Source: Beroe forskalii (lineage: Eukaryota > Ctenophora > Nuda > Beroida > Beroidae). From it: a DNA stretch of 64,000 nucleotides. Below the pieces are notes generated by a model that was given only the letters and a program-made list of their open reading frames with translations, was not told the origin of the DNA and searched no databases. The translations under genes were made by a program, and so were the position numbers. Location: contig WFMF01000235.1 in assembly GCA_011033025.1 (NCBI GenBank), positions 186,001 through 250,000 of the forward strand, in the 5' to 3' direction. Shown here piece after piece: positions 35,020-45,480 of the stretch. How positions within the stretch are numbered: the stretch's first letter is position 1; every line of letters begins with the position of its first letter.

Positions 35020-37230
35020 AATTCCCTTATTTGGTGTGTTATGCAGGCAGTTCGAAATGCACCCCATGTGCCCCTGGTGCACAATGCCCAAGTCTGTGCG
35101 GCATGCATGCAAAAATAAATAACATGTATGTACGCCATACAAACTCAAGCCGTGCACACTGCAGTTCAAACAGTCGACTTTAATAAATGGATGTTATTAA
35201 TATAATTGGATGAACCAAGTAAATTTAATAATTAGTAAAATGGGCTATCATTCTATAATTTGTTGTAAAAATTTGTTAGGTACAGAGATATAAACTACCA
35301 TATTTGTATACATAAAAACTAATTTTTGATTGGGCAGAATCCCTAAATTAACGGTTTAAGTTCCTACGATGCTAAATGGTATTTGGTAAAAGAGTGAGTT
35401 CCCTTTTATGGTAAGTTGATGTAGGTACTTAATGGAATGTTATAAAGTATTGGTTGAACATGATGAATATTGGATATCCTTATTTGATGGTTAAAACAAA
35501 GTTACGTAGTATTGGATAACCGAGTAATTTCCCTTTTTTGATATTCTAACATCCTACTATCCTACATGTTATAACAAGTAAAAGGTTATTATGTCGTGTT
35601 AGGTACATTTATACAGATTTAGTTCTAATTTATTATTATTTATTATTCTATTAATTGATAAAAGATACCTATTAAGTATTATGTTATATAATATTAGGTG
35701 ACTAGATTAAATTCCTATTTTAGTTTGTTTTTATATCATATTTTACTTTGTTTCTACTAACTTTACTTATTTGTGATATTGACATAATTTTATGTATTAT
35801 TGGGTAACAGACTAAATTCTCTTATTAAGTTCTTTATGTAATATTACAAATTAATGAGTGAGTACTGAGCGGATTATATTCAGGTTATTAGCTTATTTGT
35901 TATGTTAATAATAATAATAATAATAATAATAATGTAGCATGGTGAATGGTGATGGATGGGCAGATTTGATTCTCTAATTTGATGTAACAACTTGTTGATT
36001 ATGTTATTGGGTTAACAGGGCAAATTGCATTATTTGGTGGGTTAATATGATTATAGTATTGTGTTATGAATTATTGGGTGAACTAATAGTTTCCTCAATA
36101 GTATGTCTTCATATAATATTTATATTTAGTATTGGGTGAAAATATCATGAAATTCCCTTGGTGCGTTGATTTGATGTTAGATGTATTATAAGGTGAAAAT
36201 ATTTTTTTTTTTTCCTGTGATGCTGTGATAGTTAGTACTACACTTCTATGAAGTATTGGATGAACCTAGACAGTGAGAGATCCCTTGGTGTGTTACTAAA
36301 CTTTAATATGCTACAACTCAAAGCATTCTTTGTGATAGGCATCATTACAGAATTATAGCATTGATAGTACAGGGTGAGTAAGCTAACTTCCTTTCCTAAT
36401 TTTTTGTATGTATTATACTATTATATTAGTATGTTATCTAGCATTGGGTATACAGCGCGATTCCCTTATTTGGTGTGTTTGCCAAGTAGTGGATGATCAG
36501 TTTATTTGATAATTGATGTTTTAGTAACGCAATATAGTGGATTATTGGGTGAATAGACGTAATTCTCTTATTCCATGTTTATATAGTAATGTAACGTAAT
36601 GTAGGTACTGTAGTACAGCGAAATTCCTTTATCTAGTGTGTTGATAAATAACTGTTTTAAGTTGGGTGAAAAGACTAAAATCCCATATAATTCCTGTGAT
36701 ACAATAATTTTGCATGTGGTGTTGAATTGGGTGAACAGCATGAAATCCATTATTTGGTGAGTTAATATAATGTTGCAGTGTTGCTTATTATTGGGTGGAT
36801 AAAGTTAATTCCCTTGTTGATACTATAGGATTACATAGTAAGCGATGATGTTCTCTTATTTGATGTGTTATTTTGTTCAAACAAGTTATACTGTGTTATA
36901 CTGTGTTTTTTTGTAATCGAAGTTGCGAGTGGTATAGCGTGTTGACGGGAGTAATATTGTCATGGTGATCAGGATTCAGGAGTTACGATCAATGTGTAGT
37001 GTTGACATGGGGCTTAGCAATGCACTGTTATTCCCAACCCACCCCATTCTGTCAAAAAGTAGCAGATAGGGTGTTGCCAATCACTAGTAAGGTGATTGGG
37101 GCTGAGAATAGCTGTGCTATGGCTTTATGGTGAACTGGGCTTAAATTATTGCATAATACTTAATGGGTGAGTAAACTTAATTCTCTAGTTGGGTATGTTG
37201 ATAATAAAATATTACATAGTGTTCAATGAT
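35020..37230 (+). repeat. Degenerate dispersed motif array inside the nested element
   Basis: At least 14 copies of a loose motif ATTGGGTGAACAG followed by TAAATTCCCTTATTTGGTGT, at irregular 60- to 300-bp spacing (for example near 35,022, 35,502, 35,801, 36,008, 36,128, 36,443, 36,541, 36,660, 36,727, 36,789 and 37,160). It appears to be an old array whose units have diverged and drifted. A pure (TAA)n run lies at 35,905-35,933. Confidence 0.65.
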
Positions 37231-37535
37231 CAGAGTACGTTCTCTTATTTGATGTGTAATATCATATTATTAAATGCTTTATGTTGTTGTGACAAGTTTC
37301 ACAATTTTAGCATGTTGGTCGAAGATGCCGGTGGTATAGCGTGTGAGATTATTGTAGAATGGTGATCATGATTCAAGAGTTAGTGTCAATGTGCAGTGTT
37401 GTCACTGTTGTCATGGGGCTTAGAAATGCACTGTTATTCCCTAACCCACCCCATTCTGTCAAATAGTAACAGATAGGTGTTGCCAATCACTAAAATGGTG
37501 ATTGGGGCTGGAAATAACTGATGGCTTAATGGTAA
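36918..37535 (+). repeat. Two ~215-bp direct repeats
   Basis: 36,918-37,135 and 37,320-37,535 share GGTATAGCGTGT, CATGGGGCTTAG, AATGCACTGTTATTCCC, AACCCACCCCATTCTGTCAA and a hairpin, CCAATCAC...GTGATTGG. They are separated by ~185 bp containing the dispersed motif. Confidence 0.85.
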
Positions 37536-37741
37536 TCTTGGCTGACAATTATAGTAGTGAGTTTTGGGTTTTGGGGCTCTCTTGGAGCTTTCTCTCTTGA
37601 GTTTTTTGGGTTTGGGGGCTCTCTCGGAGCTTATGGGTTTCGTGGCTCTCTTGGAACTCTCTCTCTCTTGGAGTTTTTGGTTTCTTTTGTACTCTTGTTT
37701 CCGTCTGTTCTGAAAGATAGAATTGTTAAGATTTGTCCCTT

Positions 37742-37822
37742 ATGGCTCGTGTGCCTCGTCTGCTGCGATGATGTGTGCGAGTACCAGAGCATCGCACACA
37801 TGCCACACATCACGAGCCCTAA
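37742..37822. repeat. Inverted repeat near the 5' end of the nested element
   Basis: GGCTCGTG (37,743) pairs with CACGAGCC (ends 37,820). An inner pair, GATGTGTGCGA against TCGCACACATG, suggests a bulged hairpin of about 75 bp. Confidence 0.6.
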
Positions 37823-38040
37823 TTTGGGATTAGGGATGTGTTTTCAACATCTGATGGGTTGTGGCAACCCTCCAGATGTAGACTAGCGTAGTGCAATGCT
37901 AGCGCTCGTTAGCTCAGACCTAAGCTGCCAGGGACGAAACAGAAAGGCCAGTTTCCAGGGTCGCCACGTGGAGGAGAGCAAATGACCCCCCTTTGGGCAA
38001 GTAACATGGGTTCAAACTACATACATCTGTCACGATATCA

Positions 38041-38182
38041 CCACCAAAACCGTTGGACGGTTGGTCTAGTAACCCCCCGCGGGTTTGGATGTGACAACGG
38101 AACCTGAAAAGAGACAAAATGGGCTGATCACATCCAAACCAGCGGGGGGTTACTAGACCAACCGTCCAACGGTTTTGGTGGT
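38041..38182. repeat. Long palindrome with 55-bp arms
   Basis: Arms 38,041-38,094 and 38,127-38,182 are reverse complements apart from a few bases; the loop is 32 bp. It forms the right terminus of the 5,058-bp insertion. CAACCGTCCAACGG and GTAACCCCCCGCGG are the key blocks. Confidence 0.92.
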
Positions 38183-38329
38183 GTAATATTATGAGAGAAC
38201 ATTATAGAATACAAAACATATGATGATTATCTCTCACCGACTGTAGACTGATCAGAACAATCCGTCACATACAGAGGAGAGGCGCACGCGCTAAACGGAG
38301 GAAATACATACGCTCAAAATGGCAAATAT

Positions 38330-38455
38330 ACACACAAAAACGCGCGCTGGTATACAATTACACACTCAAACGCGCGCGCGCATGCTGCACGCAAACACAC
38401 ACCGGGACACACGAACATCCTCACACTGACACGCACAAACATGCGAACAAACACA
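38330..38455. repeat. CA/CG-rich alternating tract (copy A)
   Basis: Contains AACGCGCGCGCGCATGC and many ACACAC blocks. The copy B counterpart is at 50,620-50,742, with a one-step change in CG length. Confidence 0.8.
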
Positions 38456-38714
38456 CGTCTCATCAGCTTGCTCTCTTCATTCGTGAGTCCTGCACGCCAA
38501 AGGATTCACATGATCTTGCTATGTAGGAATCATCATAGAAGTACACAGTACTCATATTTCTCTGTAGCAAATATTTGTAATTTTCGTTATTACTCAAGCA
38601 GTGCGCGACAGCACGTTTATCATCTCCTCTATCGTACGCTGCGATAGAAGGTAGAAGTGCGATAACCTGCCAGAGAGAAGAGGAGGAGCCATAATCGATA
38701 CATACTTCTCAGTT

Positions 38715-39191
38715 TGTTACCATGGAAACAATAAGTTAGCATGGGAGTACATGACAGAAGGGTTACCATGGAAACAGTAAGTTAGTATGGGGATATATGA
38801 ACAATGGATTACCATGGAAGCAGTAAGTTAGTATGGGGATATATGAACTATGGGTTACCATGGAAACAGTAAGTTAGTATGGGGGTATATGACCAATGGG
38901 TTACCATGGAAACAGTAAGTTAGTATGGGGATATATGAACAATGGGTTACCATGGAAACAGTAAGATAGTATGGGGATATATGAAAAGTGGGTTACCATG
39001 GAAACAGTAAGTAAGTATAGGGATATATGAACAATGGATTACCATGGAAACAGTAAGTAAGTATGGGGATATATGACCAATGCGTTACCATTGAAACAGT
39101 AAGTTAGTATGGGGGTATATGACCAATGGGTTACCATGGAAACAGCAAGTTAGTATGGGATATATTGTATTAACACCTGGTTACCATGGAA
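38715..39191 (+). repeat. 46-bp minisatellite carrying X-box motifs (copy A)
   Basis: Eleven units. Most contain GTTACCATGGAAAC, an exact match to the RFX X-box consensus GTHNYYATRRNAAC, followed by AGTAAGTTAGTATGGGG and ATATATGAACAATGG. The motif is the best conserved part of the unit. Variants: GATTACC (three units), CCATTG (one), GGAAGC (one). Whether RFX binds here is inference. Confidence 0.9.
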
Positions 39192-39679
39192 ACACGGCTC
39201 GGTGACGTGGGGTACTGTATACATGAAGAACACACTTATCGTACTATAACTCTGGATTAGCACGTGTCACACAGTGTGACGCGCGGTGTCAAGCAGAGCC
39301 ACGCGGTGCCAGCCAGTTACTGGTAATTACACCAGTTATCAGCAACAGGTGACACGCGTGCGATAGAACTCTAATTCTAGTAACAGCGACACTAAGTTTC
39401 CCTGCGTGCCAACTATCATACCTTCAGTCATCTAGCTCGTACATCATTGTAGGGGTACGAAGAGAAGTCGTGCAAGTTATAAAAGAGTTAGAGCAGCGAC
39501 CAGCCGTGTACCAGTCAGGACTTGGGCAGGTGTGTTAGGATCTCACCGAAAATAGCTATTCGGTGTATAGATAGCTCATTCACCTACCGACCGTGTTTAG
39601 ACAATGTATTTAAGAACCCCATGCGTACTGTAGCGCCGTTCGTAATAATTTATTGGGGTCTAATGAAGCACAACAATTA

Positions 39680-39932
39680 TTAGCCAATTTTGAGGGCACT
39701 TGTAGGCGTGCAATAATAAGTAATATTGCACTCCTCACATTGGCTAATACACTAAGAGCATGGCAAATGGTCATGACGCTAATAAAATTATTGCACTCGG
39801 CTTCGCCTCGTGCAATAATTTGGTATTGTCGCACTCGGCCTGCTCCTCGTGCGACAATACAAATTATTGCACTCGTCTTCGCCTCGTGCAATAATTTTTA
39901 TTAGCGCATTCCCAGCCATGCTCTAAGCGTAT
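39680..39932. mobile_element. Triple-hairpin element (copy A only)
   Basis: Absent from copy B (52,826-52,846, GAAGCATAATAATCATTATGG). It starts with a hairpin ATTAGCCAAT...ATTGGCTAAT (39,679-39,748). An outer inverted repeat follows (AGAGCATGG and GCGCTAATAAA, arms about 39,753-39,788 and 39,898-39,924), enclosing three hairpins at 39,784-39,821, 39,824-39,859 and 39,861-39,897. Each hairpin has the core GCACTCG-loop-CTCGTGC with different outer stem bases. This is the same three-in-one plan as 9,825-9,993. Confidence 0.8.
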
Positions 39933-41233
39933 ATTATGGTGCAGTTGCACAGTGCGTAATAATTTATTACGCTAGGTAGCTGGTAGAGTCAATTATGCAT
40001 TTGAGGTATCAAATTAGATATTTCCTTGTTTGAAAAGACGCGTTATTTTAACGCGTAATCCGGTCGGTGCATAATTCAGTTGAAAACTCGCAGAAAAGTT
40101 TAAAAAACCCTTTCCAATAAAACCTCTACCTCGGTCTTAATGAGATATTACAGACTCCGGCCTTCGGCCAGTCGAGGGTAATATGATGGTTTTCACTTTC
40201 TCACTTTTTAATCGTTACAAAATATCTTTTATTTTACAATGATTCCCTTTTGTACCTAGTTCTCCGGCTCATTTCCTCACAGAGCGGCATCAGAAACAAG
40301 AAATATAGTAAATTCGGTAGAAATCGGTAATAAAACGAAACAAATAACTGTTGCACATGATACTATGCAGTACGCAGTCTATGATTGAACAATTTATCCA
40401 AAAATTTAAAACCTATAAGTTGTTCCAGATGTATTTCAAGCCCTCAAATCTTATTCCGCGGAAATAACAGGAAATGTACACCAGAGATCCTGCATATCAT
40501 CACATTATCGGGTGAGGGGCACCACATAATATGAAAAAAGAGAACACGCCCGCGTAGAATATACCTTCATACTTAATTCCTACAAAGTTCATCTTTAGCC
40601 CTTTTAAACTATGCAATTGGCATCATCCGAACATTTGCGAAAATTGCCCATATAATTGTTAGGTATGTGACAAAGAGAATGGTATCTTGAGGAAAGTGAA
40701 ATTGAAAATAGAAAATCTTGCAAGATCAGAATTTCGTATTACTTGAAATATGTGTGTAAGATGAAACAAATTAGGGTTTCCATTATCTACTTGAAATCTT
40801 TTATCTAGACAAATAGATAATTTTTTTGCCATTATCTAGATTATCTAGATAAACTAGATAATTTTTGAATCCGAAATTTATCCATTTTTGACAAAATTTT
40901 CAATGTTAGAAATGCACAACTGTTGCATTGTCGGTTATTAGAATGAATGATATTAAGGGGGGGTTCAACCCAAATTTTTTTGGAAACACGTTTCTGAGAT
41001 AATGGTTGACCCAAAAGGTACACCACGTGGGCCAACTTTTGGCCAGGTTTGGTACCCCCAGAGCCACTGGCGCCGCCGTGGCGCCATGCTAAATATGGGC
41101 CTAAAATGGGCATATTTTTCAAAAGCGACGGACGAGATCTGAGGTGTGCAATCGATAGATAATGGTCCCTTGAGGTTACCATAAAGAATTTGAAGTCGAT
41201 ATCTCAAAAAATGGCCGAGTTATGGCCGAAAAA

Positions 41234-41257
41234 CGTATGCCCATATATGGGCATACG
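41234..41257. repeat. 24-bp perfect palindrome
   Basis: CGTATGCCCATA followed by its exact complement. It lies inside the hAT-like element, in ordinary AT-rich sequence. Confidence 0.9.
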
Positions 41258-41484
41258 CGCATCACATAAGCAAATTTTGGCCCTTAACTTGGCCAAATAT
41301 ATCAATATTTTTGAATGAAACCAACTTTATTCGATAGATAGCATTCGTTTATGTATTCTCTGCAAGTAAAGGGGTTGATTGCTACTAAAATGGCCATTTG
41401 AGGTCAAAAAACCTCTAAAAACCACAAAAATCGCCATTTTCTCGGTTTGCGGTTTTGCGAAAATCGACTTTACATTTTCCTTTC

Positions 41485-41728
41485 TCCTCCGCCATTTTTA
41501 ATATTTTGCGAAATTTTTCAGAATCGCTTTGAAACTTAATTTCGCACTTATGTTATTGATCGAAATTTTGAGGTTAGGCCCCAAAAATTTTTTGGTCCTC
41601 GGACCAAAAATCCCCGAGATTTTGGTCGGGACCAAAAAAACACGAAACAATTTCGATCAACTAAAGATGCGAAATTAAGACTCAAAAACGATTCTGAAAT
41701 TTCGTGCAAAAATGGCGGAGGAATAACG
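41485..41728. repeat. Foldback nested in the hAT-like element
   Basis: Arms of ~85-100 bp: CTCCGCCATTTTT... at 41,485 pairs with ...AAAAATGGCGGAG ending near 41,726. Both arms include TTTCAGAATCG, TTAATTTCGCA and GATCGAAATT blocks. The central loop holds TTTTTTGGTCCTCGGACC. Possibly a MITE that inserted into the hAT-like element. Confidence 0.8.
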
Positions 41729-41975
41729 AAAATGCAGATCATTTTCGCAAAACACAAACCAGAAAAAATAACATTTCTTGAACATCATTTTAACAATCAA
41801 CCTACGAAAACTCGCCGAATACTATCGAACAAAGTGGTTTCATTCAAAAATATTATGAGCCAAGGGACAAACCTGCTGCGCATTTTGAATATCGACATTT
41901 TCAATTATATCGACTTCAAGTACATGTCGTCAAATTATCGATTACGCAAAATGCACCCATTGGGCCCATAGAGAC

Positions 41976-42266
41976 ATGGCTTGCGGCCGCCAATGGTCTG
42001 GTAAAACCGGCCAAGTTGACTTATATTCTTTTTTGGTCAACCACGTCTCCAAGAAGGCTGTGTTCAACTTAATTAATGTTTCTGCCAAAGTTTATGGTGA
42101 TATTAAGGATTCTGAATGGGTTCAGGACATTCATTGCTTCATTTTGATTGAGTTGAAATCAGTAATAAAACATCAGTTCTCCCAATCCCATGACAAACTT
42201 AACAACATTATCTACCAATTAGTTGCAATGAATACTTGCATAATTCATCGGAAAAGAGTAAATTAA
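41976..42266 (+). CDS. 96-codon open frame inside the hAT-like element
   Basis: ATG to TAA with mixed composition, a plausible globular sequence (DLYSFLVNHVSKKAVFNLIN) and no low complexity. It lies between the nested foldback and the right end. I do not recognise it as transposase. It may be a captured host exon or a decayed part of the element's protein. A 79-codon frame (41,732-41,971) lies just upstream in a different phase. Confidence 0.3.
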   Translation: MACGRQWSGKTGQVDLYSFLVNHVSKKAVFNLINVSAKVYGDIKDSEWVQDIHCFILIELKSVIKHQFSQSHDKLNNIIYQLVAMNTCIIHRKRVN

Positions 42267-43067
42267 TGTGGAAATAAAGTAAATTTCATGATGATGGCCT
42301 CGGAGTTTTTTGGAATGCTGTTAAAATTGATAATAACTGAATAAGAAACAAGGAATTAAATTCCCTCGTATTAAATCATCATAACTATCCAAAGTTGACG
42401 GTTACTTGATTCTACAGCTGAATGCTTTAATTTTGACCATTTTGTCGGTTAGTTTCAAATAAGCAATCACTTTGCCATAGCTGGAGGCTGCTTTCGTACA
42501 TATTTACAGCTTACTTTTTGTCAAAGGGTGTCAATAGTTGGAAGCAGAATAGCGAGTGTTAAGAGTAGGTATTAAACTTTCGTTAAAATGGCAAATGACG
42601 ATTTGTAAGATGATATGTGATAAGATACTTTAAACAACACCTTCTAATTCTGTAGTTATTCATTTCAGTTTAACAGAGGTCAAATTATCAGTAAAACAGA
42701 TTGTACTTGACGCCAAACAGCCTGCCCATGATTCTGGGGGCCCTAAAAATTGAACTATGTTCATATAGAAGTATGAAATGAGTTTTTCAAGTCCACTTAT
42801 GCATAGCCATAAATTGTCCTGATACCTTAAATCTCCGAAACGGCTATGAAAATGAACAGATTGGAAATTTTGAATGCTTGAAATCCTACAATTATTGACG
42901 AATTTCTGAAAAAAGGGCGATTTTAGCTGAAATTTCTTGGCAAAAAGGGATATGAAATTTATCTAGATATCTAGTACAAATTATCTAGATAAATAGACAA
43001 TGATTTTTTGCAAATTATCTAGATAATCTTATCTAGATAATATCTAGATGGAAACCCTAAAACAAAT

Positions 43068-44084
43068 GTAGCACTAAAGCACTTTGCATGTATTCATGTC
43101 AAAATGCAGGTAGGAAAATTCAAGAATTTCTGAAAATTGAGGCACAAACGTGACCACATGCTAAGTTACGTTTACATTTTCAGCTGCAAATGAAACTAAA
43201 AATCCCTATTGTCACATCCTCAAAATAACGAGGACACCACAGAACAGTCGCGCTCAAGTTGCATGAGGGGACAAATGCACGTAATAATATATGATCTGAG
43301 AACGATGCAAATGACGGTACAATTAGCAGTCAATCCGGTAAGGAGCTCTATTGACTTCATCAAAAAACACTCTAGCAAGGTCCTTCGCTGTATAATATCA
43401 AGTCCATCTGACCTTAGTCACGCGCTTACATGTTGTGAAAACTGTAATCCGTGTTGTGGACAACTGACATCGTGTACAGTGCCGCGCACACGTACACCAG
43501 CACTCCTTAGTCCATTCGGCAACATTAGTTGCTACATGAATGTAGTGAAGTGTATAAAGTACATTCGGACTCGGAACGCGCAATTGAGTAGGAGTCAAAA
43601 AGGCAAAACGCAAACAAATGTAGCAGGATGAAATGCCAGTAAGTTGGCTATCTACACGGATCTGTTAACCTATTAACTTATCAAAGGTATTCATAAGACA
43701 TAAGCTCGGTTTATTATGACCCCAAGCGAAAGCAAACGAAACTTAGAGAATGAAAAATGACTTTGAAAAAAATTACTAAATTTTAAGGAACTCTGGAACA
43801 TACTTAGACAAACTTAGGTCGCTCGATTCAGCTACCATCTTGCAGTTCCATATGCATTGCCTCTACTTGGTGAACTGAAAAGACAGTGATTCTTTCCTAA
43901 CATTCTCTTAGACCGTGTACTAGCCAGCTGGGGAAAAAGCAGCCGTGGTATACCAGATATTCGATATACTGCACAGGCTCCATAGCTGATGATTCCTCGG
44001 CAAATCAAAGCAATGTCAACAACATGCCGTCTTTCACGCACAGAGGAATGTTCGCAGAGAAGCGGGAGATTCCTGAGACAAGTC
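43068..44084. other. Copy A flank incl. ~400-bp indel versus B
   Basis: 43,068-43,675 matches copy B on both sides of the LINE. About 43,675-44,095 has no counterpart in B, where CAAAGGTATTC runs straight into the TTAGACATGAATG repeat. It could be an insertion in A or a deletion in B; I see no clear inverted ends. Confidence 0.5.
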
Positions 44085-44520
44085 GAAACCTTCTGTGGTT
44101 ATTTTTAGACATGAATTTTAGAAACCTTTCCAGATTCAGTGGTTATATTTAGACATGAATGTTGAGAAACCTTCTCAGATTCTGGGGTTATATTTAGCCA
44201 TGAATGTTAGAAACCTTCCCAGATTCTGGGGTTATATTTAGACATGAATGTTGAGAAACCTTCCCAAGTTCTGTGGTTATATTTAGACATGATTCTGTGG
44301 TTATTTTTAGCCACCCAATGGTCGAGAAACCTTCTCAGATTCTGTAGTTACATTTACATGTATGAAGGTTGAGAAACCTTGCCAGATTCTGTGGTTTTAT
44401 TAATTAAGAAATGAATGTTGAGAAACCTTCTCAGATTCTGGGGTTGATTTTAGTCATGAAGGTCCAAAATCAAAAACCTTTCCAAATTATGTGATTATTT
44501 TTGAAGGTTGAGAGAAAAAA
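44085..44520 (+). repeat. ~45-bp minisatellite (copy A end)
   Basis: About nine units of TTAGACATGAATGTTGAGAA followed by ACCTTCCCAGATTCTGTGGT and TATATT, with indels. This array marks the end of the duplicated unit; the next 30 bp contain the A/B junction. Confidence 0.85.
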
Positions 44521-45480
44521 AACCCCTTCACCGGGTTTTTGAAATAAAACATTTTATTGGTTTATACAAATATGTCGGTTTAATGATCTTAAAAATCTAG
44601 AATTGGGACCTGCTCCAAGCTTTGTTTGAGTAGGTTGAAGAGCTTCATTGATAACTGGCCTTGCAAAATTTACAGCTATAAGTGTGGCGGCATTTTAAGT
44701 TACTTATTTTGTAAGCCGTAATGTCAACTATCATATTCTTATCATCCAAGTTCTAAAATTTGGAAACAAAATTAGGAAGCAACCTAACCTAAGCAATCTA
44801 CAATCCATATCTAGGATGGTACCTTATTTAACCTGCCCTGACAAAAACGACTTTGAGATTTTTGTTCAGAGAGCCGGTTTAATTAAAGGCCAGCTAATTT
44901 ACGTAAAATGAAACTTTCATAACATTGTTTAAACACTAAACAGTGTTTAATTTACTTGAACGTCATAATATAACACAGATAATGACCTGAATCATCATAT
45001 TAGACTGGGATTTAGGTCTTTTGGTGCAATTTATTGAATATCCATGGATTTTGTGGTTATTTCAGAGCAAAAAAATCCTTGTTCTGGCATTCACCTAAAA
45101 ATCTTTGTCTAAGAGGGCCGTTGAAATAGTTCAGAAATGATTCGATTTTTGGGCCGGTTAATAAGGCCGATATAAGGAAATAATTAATATTAATCAATGA
45201 AATAATTCGCACGGAGATCAATCTAAGAGGAACAGTACCTATGTATGATGTATCCATGTATAAATCACATCTATCAAAAATACCATGAATAAACCCCAAA
45301 AATACAAGCATTTCGTAAGATAGTAATCGTTATCCCCAACTAAGAGGTTATCACGATGGTGTGTAATCTACAGGGGTTCCCATGAGAATGTGCATACCCC
45401 ACATGTCCACCTTGCACAACAAGCTAATGTACCTATAACAGGGTTACAATGGCTGGCAGGCCGCTTTATTACCGAATTGG

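Larger units (their letters stand above)
34575..37989 (-). mobile_element. Nested 3,415-bp retroposon-like insertion with 14-bp TSD
   Basis: Flanked by CCTTTGGGCAAGTA at 34,561-34,574 and 37,990-38,003. Removing it rebuilds the interrupted ~30-bp repeat. Read on the minus strand, the 3' end is a stem-loop (GCGCATCTTCGGAAGCGC, near 34,590-34,610) followed by a CATA-type tail, the hallmark of LINE/SINE-type retroposition. Reverse transcriptase could not be identified. The middle is AT-rich with a recurring degenerate motif (separate entry). It may be a non-autonomous retroposon or a LINE decayed past recognition. Confidence 0.75.
33127..38184. mobile_element. 5,058-bp composite insertion, unclassified
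   Basis: Absent from copy B, where AAGCGATAATATTATG (50,464-50,479) is continuous. The left end has a palindrome (CTCCCTGGCCAGGGAG) followed by GTAACCCCCCGCGG. The right end is a 55-bp-arm palindrome (38,041-38,182) containing the same GTAACCCCCCGCGG in both arms. At most one base (T) is duplicated at the target. Removing the nested 3,415-bp insert leaves ~1.64 kb of outer element, made of a CRE-rich region, a 15-bp minisatellite and a ~146-bp array. The absent TSD, terminal palindrome and minisatellite content recall Helitron/HINE-like elements, but no TC...CTRR ends are clear. Confidence 0.8.
40772..43059. mobile_element. 2,288-bp hAT-like element with 8-bp TSD
   Basis: Starts TAGGGTTTCCATTATCTA and ends TAGATGGAAACCCTA. 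The 8-bp duplication AAACAAAT lies at 40,764-40,771 and 43,060-43,067, and occurs once in copy B (54,168-54,175). Both subterminal regions carry several TTATCTAGATAA palindromes. An 8-bp TSD with TAGGG tips is characteristic of hAT transposons. No BED finger or hAT dimerisation domain was found, so it is probably non-autonomous. Confidence 0.88.
25027..44548 (+). repeat. Tandem segmental duplication, copy A
   Basis: Collinear with 44,549-56,683 at high identity over almost all shared sequence. Homology begins at ACATTTTATT (25,027 and 44,549). Copy A has at least four insertions absent from B: 26,513-27,992, 33,127-38,184, about 39,680-39,932 and 40,772-43,059. There is also a ~400-bp indel near 43,675-44,095 and a much longer 16-bp minisatellite at 30,804-31,342. 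Without these, the ancestral unit is roughly 9-10 kb. The end of A abuts the start of B directly, so this is a head-to-tail duplication. Confidence 0.93.

Noticed and set aside
37900-37950. tRNA A-box-like TTAGCTCAGACC
   Set aside because: No matching B box or acceptor stem within tRNA or SINE distance.
39470-39500. TATA box (TTATAAAAG) as a gene promoter
   Set aside because: The motif is present in both copies, but no downstream coding exon supports a promoter, and AT-rich matches are common here.
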